The notes under the pieces were generated by a model. That model saw only the letters and a list, made by a program, of their open reading frames with translations, had not been told where the DNA came from and did no database searches. Both the position numbers and the translations under genes were made by a program. A stretch of 64,000 bases of DNA, taken from NCBI GenBank assembly GCA_011037195.1, contig JAAEAF010001967.1:186001-250000 (forward strand). Direction: 5' to 3'. This document shows, in pieces, positions 1 to 13,129 of the stretch (positions within the stretch are counted from its first letter, which is position 1; each line of letters opens with the position of its first letter). The stretch is from Triatoma infestans. Its lineage: Eukaryota; Arthropoda; Insecta; Hemiptera; Reduviidae.

Positions 1-150
1 TATTTTTTCATAGATAAATAAATAGATACAAAACCAATTGCAAAAACACTTTTTTCGTTCTCAGAGGACCTCAATAAAACATGGATTTCCAATAAAAACT
101 CAAATTCGACCGATCGCAATATTTCCTCTTACAGCAAAAAGAGAAAGTAA
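1..150 (+). repeat. HL repeat, 3' end fragment
   Basis: Matches the last ~130 bases of the HL family: a degenerate form of 'CACTTTTTTGGACTCAGG', the 'ATTTCCGGTGAAAACTCGA' block, an AT-rich 'GATCGCAATATTTCCTCTT' stretch, then 'AGAGAAAGTAAAA'. The terminal palindrome is damaged. The copy is cut by the window edge, so its full length is unknown. Confidence 0.7.
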
Positions 151-724
151 AAATTAACCCAACTACTACTAGCTAAGCACCCTCATTCATACCAATCAAT
201 TCACACTTCCTGCAGCCACAGTTCACACTAATTTGTATGAGGATAGGAAGAGCGAGAGAAATAGATTCATTGAATGTTTGGCACCAATTTATATTCTACT
301 ACACTATACATTTAATTATACAAAATTGGGAAGTCTGCGCGCATCGGCATACTCATGCACGTACGCAAGAGCATGCACACCCACAGAGAAATACCAAAAT
401 AACTTCCCATTACAGTAATATTACAAGCATTGATTTACTTATTAAACAACAATTAATTTAATTAAATCAAGACTATTTCCAAATTATATTTTCAATTGTT
501 TTTCTTGCTTTTGAGAAATTTTTCCCACTAAAAACTCTTCTTTTTTTTTATTGATCACTCGGATATTGGACTTCTATTACTGGCAACCGTGTGAAACCTA
601 CAAAATATTGTAAAGTTATCACTTCCAGGCGAAAAATTCGAAAGATCTATCCAGTTTAACCGCGACAGGAAATATCAGAATCAAGAGACTGTAACCCTGA
701 ATTGTTCATTAAGTTCAATAGAGT
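151..724. other. Unassigned AT-rich sequence
   Basis: No gene, repeat family or RNA is recognised. The short open frames on the + strand here are low-complexity, with no domain or codon signal I can defend. Confidence 0.4.
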
Positions 725-1063
725 TAGCTTATTTTGGGTACCAGGGAATGTTGACATGGAAGAAAATGAGAAGAACGACACCCTGGCAAGTAAAGGTTTT
801 TTGGGACGTGAACCCTTCTCTGTAAAATAAACGACCAGTCACTTCGAGAAGAGCTAAAAAATGTGATGGAAGTGAAGAAAGCACAGCTCGAGAAAACCTT
901 GCCAGACTGAAGTAAGCTAAAGACCGCCTGGGCGGTAATAACCAGGAAAAAAATCTGAAGCGTGCGTCAGTTTGAAAAAAGAATAGGCTTCGCATGCTGA
1001 CGGGGTTTCCTCACGGGGCATTGTAGATGTGTCGGCCACTTCAAGAAGCCAGGACTAGAATAC
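725..1063 (+). pseudogene. Dead LINE RNase H fragment (jockey/R1-like)
   Basis: Translating the + strand with frame changes gives 'FWVPGNVDMEENEKNDTLA', a decayed form of the LINE RNase H signature W-V-P-G-H-x-x-I-x-G-N-E-x-A-D. Next come 'GREPFSVK' (compare G-P-E-P-F in the other LINE copies here) and, near 1000-1040, 'LTGHCRCVGHFKKPG', which matches the L-T-G-H-x-R-L-x-x-H-L segment after RNase H. Stops and shifts interrupt it throughout. No RT or endonuclease part precedes it, so this is a 5'-truncated LINE relic. LTR B interrupts it immediately downstream. The family is clear; the clade is inferred. Confidence 0.75.
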
Positions 1064-1510
1064 TGAAATGTTTTTGGTGTGGATGTGTTTGTAGTTTGTA
1101 GTGGCTTGAGCGGTTTTGTAAAAGGGCTTGTAAGTATATTGTTTAAGAGAGTTAAGTATCAGAAATAAGAAAGTAGTCACCACTGCTAACAATAAATATA
1201 TTCTATTAAAATAATAGCTACAAGTTATTTGCAAGATATTATAAACTTATTATTATGCACTGATGCTAAAAGGGTGAAAAACAAGTGTTCTGCTTCAGTG
1301 TCTACAACAAAACTGTGTTTTAATAAATCAGATGTTTATCTAGAGTAAAAAAGGCAAATTCTATTATTGGCATGAGTTTAAGAGAGCGATTCCTGAAGCA
1401 AGTGTTCTGGCTTTGAAAGCAGAATGCCTACTGTCTTGAAGGAATGCCCTCTCTAACGGGGGATTTTCTCTTACAAAACAATTGGCCAAGTGGCATTGTT
1501 ATTTTCCTAA
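1064..1510. mobile_element. LTR family B, diverged partial copy
   Basis: Begins TGAAATG, the reverse complement of the CATTTCA end of the better copy at 19659-20161. It then shares with 37116-37554 a block containing 'GAGCGG-TTTGTA-AA-GGCTTGTA' and 'CACTG-TAACA-TAAATATATT', in the same relative orientation as 37116-37554. The far end is not resolved: the diagnostic CCATCACA end is not visible, so 1510 is approximate. It interrupts the dead RNase H fragment. Confidence 0.5.
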
Positions 1511-2368
1511 AGGATTCCTGTGCTTTTGTCTCTTTAGCAACAATGACCTTAATTTATAGTACCTGATTCTAAAATACATTATTTTTGCCAAAATTATTTC
1601 ATTTAAAATACTTTTCAAAACTATTTATTTTTGCATTTCTTCTTCCCCACAATACGATAACAACTGCATATTCTGTGGGATGGTGTAGGGGTGCTGTAGG
1701 TAGGGGTATAGTGCACCCCAAAAAATGGCAATTTTGTCAAATTTGAAAAATTGCATTTTCACTGGAAAGAAATGCTTCAGCAGCAAGAGAAAAAAAAAAT
1801 ATTGACACAAAAAGCTCAAATCTCACCTCAATGTTTAAGAGTAAATAAAGACGGAAAAAACAGAGTGCAGCATTTTATTCAATAAATCAGTTGGAGTAAT
1901 CGATGTGAACTGAAATCTTAGTAAAATTCTAACCAATAGGAAGTACTACGTAACAATATGTGAAGGACTGCAATAAGGCAATAAATTTCTATCTATACAT
2001 ATATTTATTACAGTTATGAGGTTTGATTTTTTATTATTTTATAAATTACGAAAACAGCAGCGTTACAACCATAGCAACGTTTACTAACAGTAAACAGACT
2101 GACAGAATTATAAAATATAGATAATATGTACAAGCTGCATTGAAACTCTATATCAAATCTATAGCAAGTAGAAGTGTATAGATACAAAATATTACTATAT
2201 ATATCTACATATACATACTCTATGTTTGATAACAAAACATCAACATATTAAAACACATAAATATTAAAATCCAGCCCAGTAGTGGGGGTGTGGGGGAATT
2301 TAGCCAATGTTTTACACAAAATTCTCTATGCTTTATTGGTGTGTAAAAATACACCTATAAACCAAACA

Positions 2369-2418
<50 letters not shown>

Positions 2419-4799
2419 ATATATTATATATTCACTTTTGTTATCTTTTAGTTAATACCTAAAATTCACAGCTTCTGAAATTAATAGCCACTCTTATCTG
2501 ATGTTTATATTTCCAAGCCAATTAGATGAGAGCTGTGTAACATGCTGGAAAATGGTGGGGGGAGGAAGAAGTAGGGGGAATGTTTTCGGTCATGTAACTA
2601 CATGATATGCATACTTTAACCGTACACCATAATTCATTAATATGAGCATGATTTTGATAATAGGGGAAATGGAAATTGTTTTATTTTTTTTTTGTTTAAG
2701 CTCCTAATTAAACAATGAAATCTACAAATAGAAAATTAAAACCGGAAGTTAGTTAATAAATAATTTATTTCCAAAACGTTTTACTAATCTTTGAGTAAAG
2801 AAATAATTGTTTAGACTGACAGTGAGACATGTAATTAGAATGGAATATGCAAAACATTTGGAAATCCAAACTCACTGTATGCGGTTTAGTCAGAGTAATT
2901 ACTGGCATAAGTTTTATACTAACAGTGGCAGGATTCCACTTAAGATACGAGTGTTTGGCAAGACGGATAATCTCGGAGATCCTGGATGGTTATCGTCAGA
3001 AACATATCCATGCACTGTTTGTTATTAGGCCTAGTTTATTAATGACAATGGGATAATGGTTAAGATTATTATTTATACTTTTATGGAAACTTTGTTTGGG
3101 CATTGCTTCACAGGAATAAACAGGTGCGAAATATGATGATTCCATGGTAAACTATAAATGGAGTCAAGGAAATGTTATAATGTGATCTTTTTTGATGTGA
3201 AAATGTTTCGCCCATATTACAATGAGCCTCTTCAGGGGCGTCACACCTTGAAATCCAATAACGCAATGCCATTGCCATACGACTCACATAAGCCAATAGC
3301 ACCAGCCGACAACATCACTCATCATTTGGTCACTCAATCCTCAATACACTCGTTTCTCCTCACAAGGTTCGCAAATGTAAATCTGTGTAAAGTGCAATTA
3401 ATGAGGGTTGAGTGTCTCATCCACTTATGCAAACTTACATTTTGTGTAATTAATAAAAACAAAAAAATTTCTGTTACGTAGTAATTAGAGTACAAAAAAG
3501 AAAGAGAAAAAAAATCCCTGTTCAATAACACAATCTTATACATGCTACATGTATAAAGCAGATATGAGAGGTTTCGCCCTGTTAAGAACAACTATGTTAT
3601 TGTACGATAAGAAAATGCTGGAAGTGAATGCAGTACGCGAGATAACACATTATTATGGAGAACAGCACCCTGTATGTGCGTACAGAACAGAGAAAAAATA
3701 TACCTTATCAGTTCTTACTGTAAAAAATAAATTTAAAAAAAAAAGTTAGTGAAACAGGTCGACCATAGTAAAAGAGTCAGGGCAACCTACTGACGTCACT
3801 GCTGCTGACGGTGTCGTTAAAAATGCATAAAAAAGGATGGTGGAGGCGATTGTAAAAACTTGGTTGGTATCCAGGCTGTGTACTTGTAAGTTTGGACAGG
3901 AGAGAAACTGGGGGATGAAGAGAAAAAATAAGGGATTTTATTCTAGACTGCAGAGCATAGTGGGAGCATGAAAAGAGAGTGTGAGCATAGGACAAAGAAA
4001 GAGTGGTAAAGGAAGAGAGAGGGGGAATGAGAGAGAAAGTTTGTTGAGTGTAACTACCCGTTGCAAAAGCCCATTGCAGAGAACCCACCATACGTACAAA
4101 AACTTGCCCTCTCTCTGTGTGTGTGTGTGTTTTACTCATTCATTCAAAAATACCCTTGTTCTGTGTGGGTTTCGCACATAGAAACCCTCAATTCTTCTTC
4201 TCTTCATGTAACATACCCATGCGCACAAATCTATACTCACGCACGCACATGTTCACAATCCCCAAACTCTTCTCTTAAAGAGAATGGTATAAGGGTATAA
4301 AAAGGCCGGGCATTGGGCGGGAAAGGAGAAGCGTCTGTTGTAGGGAAACAAACCAGGAACTAGTGAAAAGGGGGTTGAATATGGAGAAGAACATCAAACA
4401 CAAGCGCGAACCTAAAACACAAAAGGACATCTTTTACAACTTAGATACTAAAGGCTGACTGGCAGGGCACAGACCATAGTATACTATAAAACACTGGCGG
4501 GTAGGTAGGTAGTATATCTATGAATACAAACACACCTGTCATTCAGGTTACCCTAAATGCTCACCTCCCCTGCTTTCATATAACAGTGTGCTTATGTTTC
4601 GGAACGAGTGTGTCTGTGGCTGTTTTCAATGACGACTTAAATGGAAACAAACAAAAATCTGTGTGAAACACTGACACGACTTCCTCTTACTCTAATTAAG
4701 ATATTTTAATCGAGAAATTTTACTTTAAAATTGCAATGTTAGAATGTGTAGTTGGGCTGGACATAAAAATATGGGTGGTTATTTTATTATATATCTGAG
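1511..4799. other. Unassigned region with low-complexity tracts
   Basis: No gene can be supported. It contains a CT microsatellite (2372-2415), AT-rich low-complexity DNA and purine-rich stretches around 3900-4040. Short open frames on both strands (for example 3158-3481 + and 3777-4139 -) show no recognisable domain and are biased by simple sequence. Confidence 0.4.
2372..2415. repeat. (CT)n microsatellite
   Basis: A perfect run of about 22 CT units, followed by an AT-rich 'GATATATATTATATATT' stretch. Confidence 0.95.
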
Positions 4800-5469
4800 A
4801 GGCCTTTTGTGGAGCGATTTATCTCAAAACCAAGAAACCTTATGGAAAGTAAAATTTTAAGTAGGTAACTGACAGACCCCTCACTACCCCTCGAAATTTC
4901 AGAAAAAATGTTTCAAATAAAAGTGATACGTTTCCATATATGCAGCAAGCATTCCAATTTTTAAAAAAAAATTGTAATCGTTTTCGAGAAAATTCCAAAA
5001 AATTCAAGAACCTATTCTGTGAAATCCGCACTTTTGGTTAACCGATTTTTTTCAAACTGGAATTCTATCAATGCTTCTACTGTATATTTAATAATTATGA
5101 AGGTGATAAAAACGATATATTATACTGAAGCGTATATTAGAGAAAAGCATAACCCTACATTCTCCCAAAAAAAAAATCTACCAAGAAAAATCAATTTTCC
5201 TGCGAAAATGCTTTAAATAAAAGTGATAGGCACTTATGCGTGTAGATAGTATTCGAATTTTAATAAAAATTGTTGGAGCCGTTTTCGCAAAAATCACGAA
5301 AGACTGAAAAAAAAAAAACTTTCAGTAAAGTGCACTTCCTGTTGATAGATTGAAATTTCGTGTCAGATGCGGTGGTAGTACCTATCTAAACGGAATACAA
5401 AATTTAGGCTTCCTTCGATTTTTCGCTTTTGAGATATTCTGTTAAAACACACATGCATATATATATGCA

Positions 5470-5509
<40 letters not shown>

Positions 5510-5610
5510 TACATATATATAGACCATTCGCTAAAAATGTTCACAAAACATGTGCGAAAACTCAATTACGAAAATTTGACATTTCGCACCACTAAAGTAA
5601 AAAGGAGCTA
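4800..5610 (+). repeat. HL-related repeat, variant subfamily with (AT)n core
   Basis: The order of HL blocks is kept but diverged: 'GTTTCAAATAAAAGTGATA', 'GTTTTCGAGAAAATTCC', 'GCACTT-TGGTTAACCGATTTT', a second 'TTTAAATAAAAGTGATAGG', a second cytosine-poor 'GCACTTCCTGTTGATAG' anchor, a dinucleotide tract, 'AGACCATTCGCTAAAAA' and a degraded end near 5605. The internal microsatellite is (AT)n (about 5475-5506) instead of (CA)n, and the motif 'AAGTGATAGG' replaces 'AAGTTGTAGC' of the main subfamily. Confidence 0.7.
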
Positions 5611-8039
5611 TAAAAATGGAATCATCAATTAGCATTGTGAAATTGATGCTTACAAAAAATTTTTTTTTTTTTTAGTCGTGGAACATTATCTGGGAAAAAG
5701 GTTCCACAATCAATAGTGCTCGTTATTGTAAAATGCTCGCTGATGAGAGCTAAAGCATAAAAATGCTAACAAAAAGCAAAGGGACTGCTATCCAAGTGTG
5801 TGTGACTATTGCAAAACATCTGTCAGCACACCGCTGCCAATATTGTCGGCATTATACAAAAACATCGTTTACGAGCAATTACAGCATCTTCTTAAAATCG
5901 TGCCCATACGCGGGATCGGATTATCTACTGTTTGGTTTCCCTCAAAGAAGCCCTTAAAGGACGCGGAGATTTACGTCCAATGAAGACTTGGTGCAGAGCG
6001 TTCGTTACTCGCAACCAATCTAGAATGAAAAAACTTGTTGACATATTGACCAAAGTATATTGAAGAGCAGAGAGATTTTGTCGAAAAAAGTAATAGATTT
6101 CTCTTTTTCTGAAAGTTACATAAAAATACAACATAACCATTGTGTGGGATAATTTTTTGAAACATCCTTTTAATATACCTTTAGTTTTCTCTAGGCAGAC
6201 CATATTTTTATTCACGGCACTTCGGATCTTCTAGACCTTCCTCCCCCACCCCCACCGAAATGAATACCTAGCATATTAAATGCGAAGAACATGTTATAGC
6301 TCCGGGAATAAAAGCAATTAGGAAAATAGTGAATAATGGTCTTTTCCAAAAAGGGAACTATCTGGATGACTATGTTAAGCCCTAATTATGACCGACAGCT
6401 GAAATGTGGAGTTGCTGTAACTTACTGCAGGGAATTCTGAGTACTGCAGAATAAAAATTTAAAGAATAAATTTCGGAAGAGATATTGGATGTAAGATATG
6501 ACTAGACATTTTATATATTCTCGTATTCTGCAAAATGAATGTATATTATAGAAAGCCAGGGAGCTAGCCTGGATATAGTTATATACACTGACACATCCGA
6601 CCGGTTCTATTGCTAGGCAGGAGTACACGCCAATATCCTGAAAAAAAAAAAATGGCTAATTCTATGGGAAGAACTCCCAGAAATCTAAAAAAATGGATGC
6701 ACGTCAGAAATAGTGATCTATGTTATTCATTAATCCCAGAAACCACCTCCGCCAGAAAACACAAAAGTGTTGTTATTATTATCTAGAAAAATAGCGAAAT
6801 CTCAACAGTTTATTCAGAAAAATGATAACTTCATTTTGGAAAAAGGCGATTTTAACCCAAACCTTCCCGCAATTGAAAAGAATTCCGTAAAAGAAAACCC
6901 AGGGAAGTTTCCAGAGAGTTTTCATCTTTGAGTTATCCTTTTATATAGACCAGTTTCTAATATCACTATTTTACGGTACATGCATTTCTATTACCGTACT
7001 AGTTACACTTCTATTTTGGTTTCTAGTACCATTATTTAACGGAACATGCATTTTTGGTGATACAAAATTTCGAAAATTTGACACGATCGCTCTTCTCACC
7101 GGCAAACGTAAGAGAAAGTAAAAAGATGTTTGTTCGATTTTTTTGTTTTTTAAAGCAAAATAACAACCACCACTTACCTAATTCTCAATTTATAAACAAA
7201 ACAAAATCAAAATTTAAAACCCCAATTAATGTGAGAAATAAAAAAAAAAGAAAGTTACGCAATAACTTTTTTGTTATTATCAATGCAAATTTATGATTCT
7301 AAACCCGGTTTATAGGATGAATATCTCTCTTCCTCACACTCTCTTTTCTTTCTTCAAAAGCACCCTATACATAAAAGAAAATATAGTTTTCTAAAACATT
7401 TAATACTATTCATAGAGATACAGACTCTCAGTCTCATAGTTACCATGGGCAGAGCGAGAGAGTGAGTGGAAAGTATATGAAGAGAAAAATATTATGCAGT
7501 AAAACTTGGGTTTTTTTATGACAATATAATGATAAATAATATAAAAGTTATATAGGAACGATCAAACAGGCCGTGAACTTAAATATAAATCAGGTGGAAA
7601 ATATAATTTATGTTGTACGGCTGTTTTTCTTGTATTAGAAAAAAAAGCTGGTTTAAAATATTTAAACGATTTTTCTTTACTTCTCTTAATAAAGTTGTAT
7701 ATAAAATGACAAATTCTCTTTAAATTTCAAATATTACTTATATGTCCTAAACATAAATACGCCCTAATACTGGTAGGTAGGTATATATGTAATCAGTGTT
7801 TATTTTGGGATGAATGTATTTACTAGAATGAGTGTATTTATTCATGTTTTGTGTGAATCACTTATGATAGAGATGTTTTAGAAATAATGATGGATGGTCT
7901 GAATCGAAGGCCGGGCACTAAATTTCGATGCCAAGGGCAGTTTGTAAAGACGTTAATGACCATGGCAGTTGATGGGAGCAAAATATATATAGAGAGAGAG
8001 ATTCAACCTATAAACAGAGGCAAGAAAGAATGATTACAT
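5611..8039. other. Unassigned AT-rich region
   Basis: No gene or named repeat is recognised. Around 7050-7100 a short HL-like string ('ATACAAAATTTCGAAAATTTGACACGATCGC') suggests a much-reduced HL 3' end. The rest is low-complexity AT-rich DNA. Confidence 0.35.
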
Positions 8040-8737
8040 TACAGAGAGCGCCAATATAATATTGAACAAACTCATTTAAAGTTTAACATCCCAGATAGCG
8101 TCTCACCTAAAAATTTTTTTCAGAAAAATGTTACAAACTAAAGTGATAGGTTTAGGTTTATAGCTGTGCAGTTTGTAATTCCAGTTTAATCGAAATCTAT
8201 GCAGTCGTTTTCGAAAATTCCCCCCCAAAAAATAAATAAATAAATTATCAACTTTTTCTATAAAATTGCACTTCCTATCAACCGATTTTCTTCAAATTTG
8301 AAATTCCATCAATTTTTCTATTGTACATTAATATTATAGAGATGGCAGAATCATACACTTTACTGAAGTGGTTCTTTAGTGGACAGCTTAACGATATATT
8401 TCTCCAAGAATCCAACCAGAAAAATCAGTTTTCAAATAAAAGCGAACGACGTTTATGCGTCCAGTTAGGAAACGAGGGATTAAAGAAAATCGCGTAAAGC
8501 TGAAATAAAATAAAAGTTTAGTAAATTCGCACTGCCGGTTGGTAGATTTTACAGGAACCTTCGTGTTAGATCTTCATCATCATCGCAGGAACATCGTGCT
8601 AAGAGGCATACAGACCATTGTCTAAGAATAATTTTTTCGTACACAAGTGAGCTGAAATTTCCGGTGAAAAACTAAGTTTCGAAAATTTGACATGATCGCA
8701 ATACTTCCTCTTACTGAGGAGTAAGAGAAAGTAAAAT
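8040..8737 (+). repeat. HL-related repeat, variant subfamily
   Basis: Contains the ordered blocks 'AAGTGATAGG', 'GCAGTCGTTTTCGAAAATTC', 'GCACTTCCTATCAACCGATT', a second 'AAATAAAAGCGAACGACG' and 'CGCACTGCCGGTTGGTAGAT', ending in 'GACATGATCGCAATACTTCC' and the terminal palindrome with 'GAGGAGTAAGAGAAAGTAAA'. The (CA)n tract is missing. It belongs with the 4800-5610 subfamily. The left limit is approximate. Confidence 0.7.
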
Positions 8738-9940
8738 GATTCATGGTTAAGATTTCTGCGCTTAAAAACAAAACTGAATTTCTGTTTTCAAACAAATGAA
8801 ATATATAAGTTACTTTTATCGTAACCCATCTTTATTTATCGTACACATTAATTCTTCTTTCTTATGAGGTACCAATGCCCCAAACTAGGCATTAATGCTG
8901 TACCTTCACAATCACGAAGAAGATAAATGGATTGTCCCGACTAATGGCCCAGCAAGTGGACTAGCTGCTTCTTCAGGGATCTGCAGTCCTTGCGGAGACC
9001 TAGCTAACTACATGTACTATCCCGCCACCACCTTCCAGAGGTACAGAATACACACAGTGCCTCTTGTAGAAGTTGTTGATGCATACTGCCATTCATGACT
9101 GTTAGACTCTAAGAGAGCTACGTCAGACAGTGGAACGATTACATCCGCTAATAGTTTTTGTTAATTATTAGAGGCCCATACATTTATAAGACCCACTTTC
9201 TTTTCATCTTTCTCATCTAAATATTACCCGCAAGCTGCTTCCAAATCACAAAAAAAAAAAAACCGACAGCCTTCTTTGATTAAACACTTGTTAATGCTTT
9301 TAGTAAAAATGATCAAATGGAAGTTGAATAAAGTGGGGGATAATTTAATTTGAGCATGCTTTTAACAGTTTTTTTTCAACACATCCTTGATGATAAAGCA
9401 ATGTGAATATTTCCCCCCTAGTTAGCAGCCTTACATTTTGTAATACAACATCTCTAATATTATCAACATAGATATATCTTTTCGATTTTCTTTCAATCAT
9501 CAATAATTTGTATTTTCAAGTATTGTTTGCATCTTTTACTGCAAACAGATTTTAGCCTGACCGTTATCATTAGCTATGAAGATTGAAGATCTGCATCTTA
9601 AGACTACTATGCCGGTTTATGTGCTCGTCTATGCAAATTAAATACACTGATTTTTTTAGTCATCCCAATCTCGATTCAGTTATAGGTTGAGTAAATAAAA
9701 TGTTCATATGTAAACAGAACAAAAATTGTTGTTAAACATTTATACCAGTTTTTCTTACTGCAATTGTAAAATTGACAAAATTAATTAAATGTTGCTATTA
9801 ATATCTATAGTTGTAGGCAGGCTATAGCTGAAGTGATTATATCATAGTTCAGAAGAGAGTACATAACACTAAACAAAACCTATATATCTGTTGAAATTTA
9901 ACTTAACAGATTCCGCAGAAAAAATCAAGAAATTATTGCT
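8738..9940. other. Unassigned region
   Basis: Nothing can be named. A 67-codon frame at 8895-9098 (+) has a balanced residue composition but no recognisable domain, no splice context that I can defend, and lies among repeats. Confidence 0.35.
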
Positions 9941-10518
9941 GTTACGTTTCTAACTGTAAAGTTACTATGCCAAGTTTAAAGAAAATCGTTGTAAAATAAA
10001 TAAATAAATAAATAAATAAATAAAACAATTAAAAATACTACTCGAACTTCGGGTTATCCAATTTTTTTCACAATTGAAGTTCGAGCAATAGTACATTCAA
10101 TGTATTTTCCCATTCTATATGTGGTAAAACCATATATTGTGCTCAGATTGTATTTTAAAGGAAAGTTTAACTTTACTCTTCCCCTCAGAATCCCCGCCAA
10201 AAAAAAAAAAAACAATTTTTCCTAGGAAAACGTTTCAAATTAAAGCGATACGTATTTATATTATGTAGATAGAATTAGAAGTTTAAAGAAAAATCGTTTA
10301 AATTGTTTTCGAGAAAATCACAATAAACTAAAAAAAAAAAAAAAATCATTCAATAAAGTCACCCTATTGGTGGATCGAATTAGGCCAAAATCTTACTGTG
10401 GCGCACCCTGGTAGTATTTAAAACAAAATATTAACTTTTAGCTTTTCGTGATTTTCATTTTTTCTGAGTTATAATCACCATATACAAAACAGACCAATTT
10501 CTAAAAAAAACACTTTTT
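9941..10518 (+). repeat. HL-related repeat, left part (split by a LINE)
   Basis: Carries HL blocks including an (AAAT)n tract (9994-10023), 'CTCGAACTTCGGGTTATCC', 'AAATTAAAGCGATACG', 'AATTGTTTTCGAGAAAATC' and 'CAGACCAATTTCTAAAAAA'. It breaks off near 10518 at a LINE fragment and resumes at 11341, so the two parts form one older copy. Confidence 0.65.
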
Positions 10519-11340
10519 GTTTCTTGCGGGGGAATTCAATTTGGTCTGTGCTACTCAGTTGCTCCAGGTGGAAAAGAGTACTCTCCTTTAGTTAAGACTG
10601 AATGTGGCAGCATAATCTTCCCACCTTCGACAAAATTTCTTGGACTCCACATTTCGGTAGGTCTGCACTGGAAAGAACATATAGGTTCACTGGCTCCTAA
10701 ACTTTCAAGCATAGTAATTCTCTTGCAAAAAAATTAACTCTAATCCTCAGTCTCGACGTCTTGAAAGTAGTATATTTTGGAAAATTCCAATCAACGGCTT
10801 CCTATGGGATAATGTTTTGAGGAAACAGCCCATGTACATCAAAAATTTTCCGCATCCAAAAAAAGAGCTATTCGTGCTATGGTTAAAGCAAGATCCAACG
10901 AAAGCTGCAGGTTGCATTTAAAAAATAATAAAGGCCTCACGATTCCAGCTCTTTATATCTTTTCCATCTGCTCATGGTTCTACAAAATTAGAAATAATTA
11001 CAACACCTTCAACCATAAATATAATACTGGGAACCGTGACCACTTTCCTTTTCCTCAAGCAAACCACTCATGTTTCACATCTTCTTATTTATTTATGGGA
11101 AGGAAAATATTTAATGCACTTCCAAATGAAATTTCATCTGAACCAACAATGAAATTGTTTAAATCTAAACTAAAAACTATGCTCCTGGTTAGAGTAATAT
11201 ATGATTTGGATGATTTTCTTTCATAGACTTGCTTTGTAAAAAAGTTGTTATAAGACTGTTTAATGTATTGACATGTCCTGTTCATACGGTGTATGTAGAA
11301 ATGAAGATAAATAAAGATTATTATTATTATTATTATTATT
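10519..11340 (+). pseudogene. LINE reverse-transcriptase C-terminus with (ATT)n tail
   Basis: Reading with two or more frame changes gives 'KFLGLHISVGLHWKEHI' (the K-F-L-G-x-x-x-D/S-x-x-L-x-W-x-x-H-I block downstream of the RT catalytic site), 'SYGIMF', 'IQKRAIRAM', and then one open frame (10879-11226) ending 'KIFNALPNEIS', a typical C-terminal motif of CR1/L2/Daphne-like and related non-LTR RTs. It ends in TAG-terminated coding sequence, a short 3' UTR and an (ATT)n tail at 11318-11340. The 5' part, including endonuclease and catalytic RT, is absent, as usual for 5'-truncated LINE insertions. It is inserted in an HL copy that continues on both sides. The exact clade is inferred. Confidence 0.8.
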
Positions 11341-11440
11341 AATACCTTGTATTGTCAATTAATGCCGTTGAAATGTCAATTTCGAACATTTAATCCGACT
11401 ACGATACTTCGTCTTTTTTTACAGCAGTAAGGCAAACTAA
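11341..11440 (+). repeat. HL-related repeat, right part after the LINE
   Basis: Resumes the HL 3' end: 'CGTTGAAATGTCAATTTCGA' corresponds to the 'CGGTGAAAACTCGATATCGA' block and 'CGATACTTCGTC' to 'CAATACTTCCTC', followed by a degraded terminal palindrome. Confidence 0.6.
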
Positions 11441-12084
11441 CACTAAAAAAAAGCGACTTAAGAAAACCAATTTACGTATCAATGCTAAGTACCATCAAAA
11501 GATTATCAGCCAGTTTTGTGTCACTTCTGAATAAACAGACGGTAAGATAGATCGACAGAATATATATATATACATATTTTAGGCGCTGTTGCTGTTAGAA
11601 TGGTATGTATATAATATAAAGAAAACGCAAAATGCCACAAAAAATATGAAAAGAAGAGATAAAAGTTTCACATGCTGGTAGATGTTGATATTTTCTTAAA
11701 TATGGCGTCAAAAACCACTTTACATTATATTTCTTTTTTATTTTTATTTTAATATTACAATCATTTTTCCTTGCATTCTGAGAACAGATTTATAGAATGG
11801 CGGTGGGATAAAAGGAAAATAGAAAAGTGGTGGTGAAAACTGGTGCCGCCACCCTCTCACCCGTTGCGTCGGCTGGAGAAGAAGACAATATTACCGACGG
11901 TTATCTGAACTGAAGGTTATTTCAAGTAAATTGAGTTTTTGAGAAGTGGAAAATATCAAGAATTTAAAACAACAAAAAAATTTTTTACCTTAAATAAACA
12001 GTTTTCTTTTGTAACCTGTATATTTATTGATTTAATTTTTTAATAAATTCATAATTATAATAATAAGATAAGAAAGAAACAAAA
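11441..12084. other. Unassigned AT-rich region
   Basis: AT-rich sequence with no supported gene or named repeat. Confidence 0.35.
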
Positions 12085-13092
12085 TCTGATGTGAAACACT
12101 CACACAACTTTCCCTTTCTCTCAAAATTATAATTAACAAATTTTATAGTTTGTGTACCAAATTTGATGAAATTCTGGTACAGAAACTATATTCAAATTTT
12201 TCGAAAAATGAAAAAACTGTTCAGTAAAAGCGCACTTCCGGTTTACTAATTTTCTGGAAAAACTCGGAATTTTGGCCATCTATTTATTTCTAATTAATTC
12301 TGTTTGGATAATAGAATTGTACAAGTATGATAGCACTTTAGATAAGAACATAAGCCCACCCCTCCCCTAAAAGTGCCCTTAAATGAATTTTCCCAGAAAA
12401 ATGTTTTAAATAAAAGTTGCAAAACTTTATGTTTAGTTTATATAAATAAGGAGTTTCAAGAATATCGTTGGAGCCATTTTTGAGAAAATCGCGAAAAAGT
12501 GAAAAAATCATTTAGTAAAGTGATAAAGTAAACGTACTTCCGGTCATCCAATTTTTGTCAAACTCGGAATATCAACAACATATTCAATTCTAATTAACAT
12601 TATTTAGATGACAGAATTGTCTAATAAACTGAAATAGCACTTTAGATGAAAACCTCTTCCCCATAACTGCCCTTAAATGAATTTACCCAGAGAAATGTTT
12701 CCAATAAAAGTTGTAGCTCTTTCTATGTGTAGTTGATATAGTAAGTTTGAAGAAAATCGTCGGAGCCATTTTTGAGAAAGGCGCAAAAAAGTAAAGAAAC
12801 CAACTAGTAATGGTACTTCCGGTTGAGGAATTTTGACCGATAACGCACAGTCAGATCGCATGGTGATACCTAAACGGAATATCAAGTTTCATCTTTCTAG
12901 GATTTCTCGTTTTTGAGCTATGGTGTTCAAATACACATACACACACACACACACAAAGACCATCTGCTAAAAACCAGTTTTTTGGACTCAGGGAAACTCA
13001 AAACGGATATTTCCCGTGCAAATTAGATATCAAAAATTTGACACGATTACAATACTTCCTCTTACTAGGAGTAAGAGGGAGTAAACAGATAA
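12085..13092 (+). repeat. HL repeat, near full-length copy
   Basis: Starts 'TCTGATGTGAAACACTCACA' and ends 'AGGAGTAAGAGGGAGTAAA'. 'ACTTCCGG' anchors sit near 12233, 12538 and 12815, so the interior is about three tandem units of roughly 300 bp. Each unit has a C-rich 'CCCACCCCTCCCC'-type block, 'AAATAAAAGTTG', 'AATCGT-GGAGCCATTTTTGA' and 'AGTAAAG'. A (CA)n tract is at about 12933-12953, followed by 'AGACCATCTGCTAAAAACCA'. The copy has no coding capacity. Helentron/HINE affinity is inferred from the end hairpins, internal tandem units and core microsatellite. Confidence 0.85.
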
Positions 13093-13129
13093 ATTTCTTT
13101 CAATCTTGCAATTATTACTGAATTTATTT

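Noticed and set aside
3777..4139. 120-codon - strand frame
   Set aside because: Ser/Thr/Leu-rich translation of a purine-rich (GA-type) tract; no domain or regulatory context.
8895..9098. 67-codon + strand frame
   Set aside because: Composition is plausible, but there is no domain, conservation evidence or splice context, and it is short enough to occur by chance in 64 kb.
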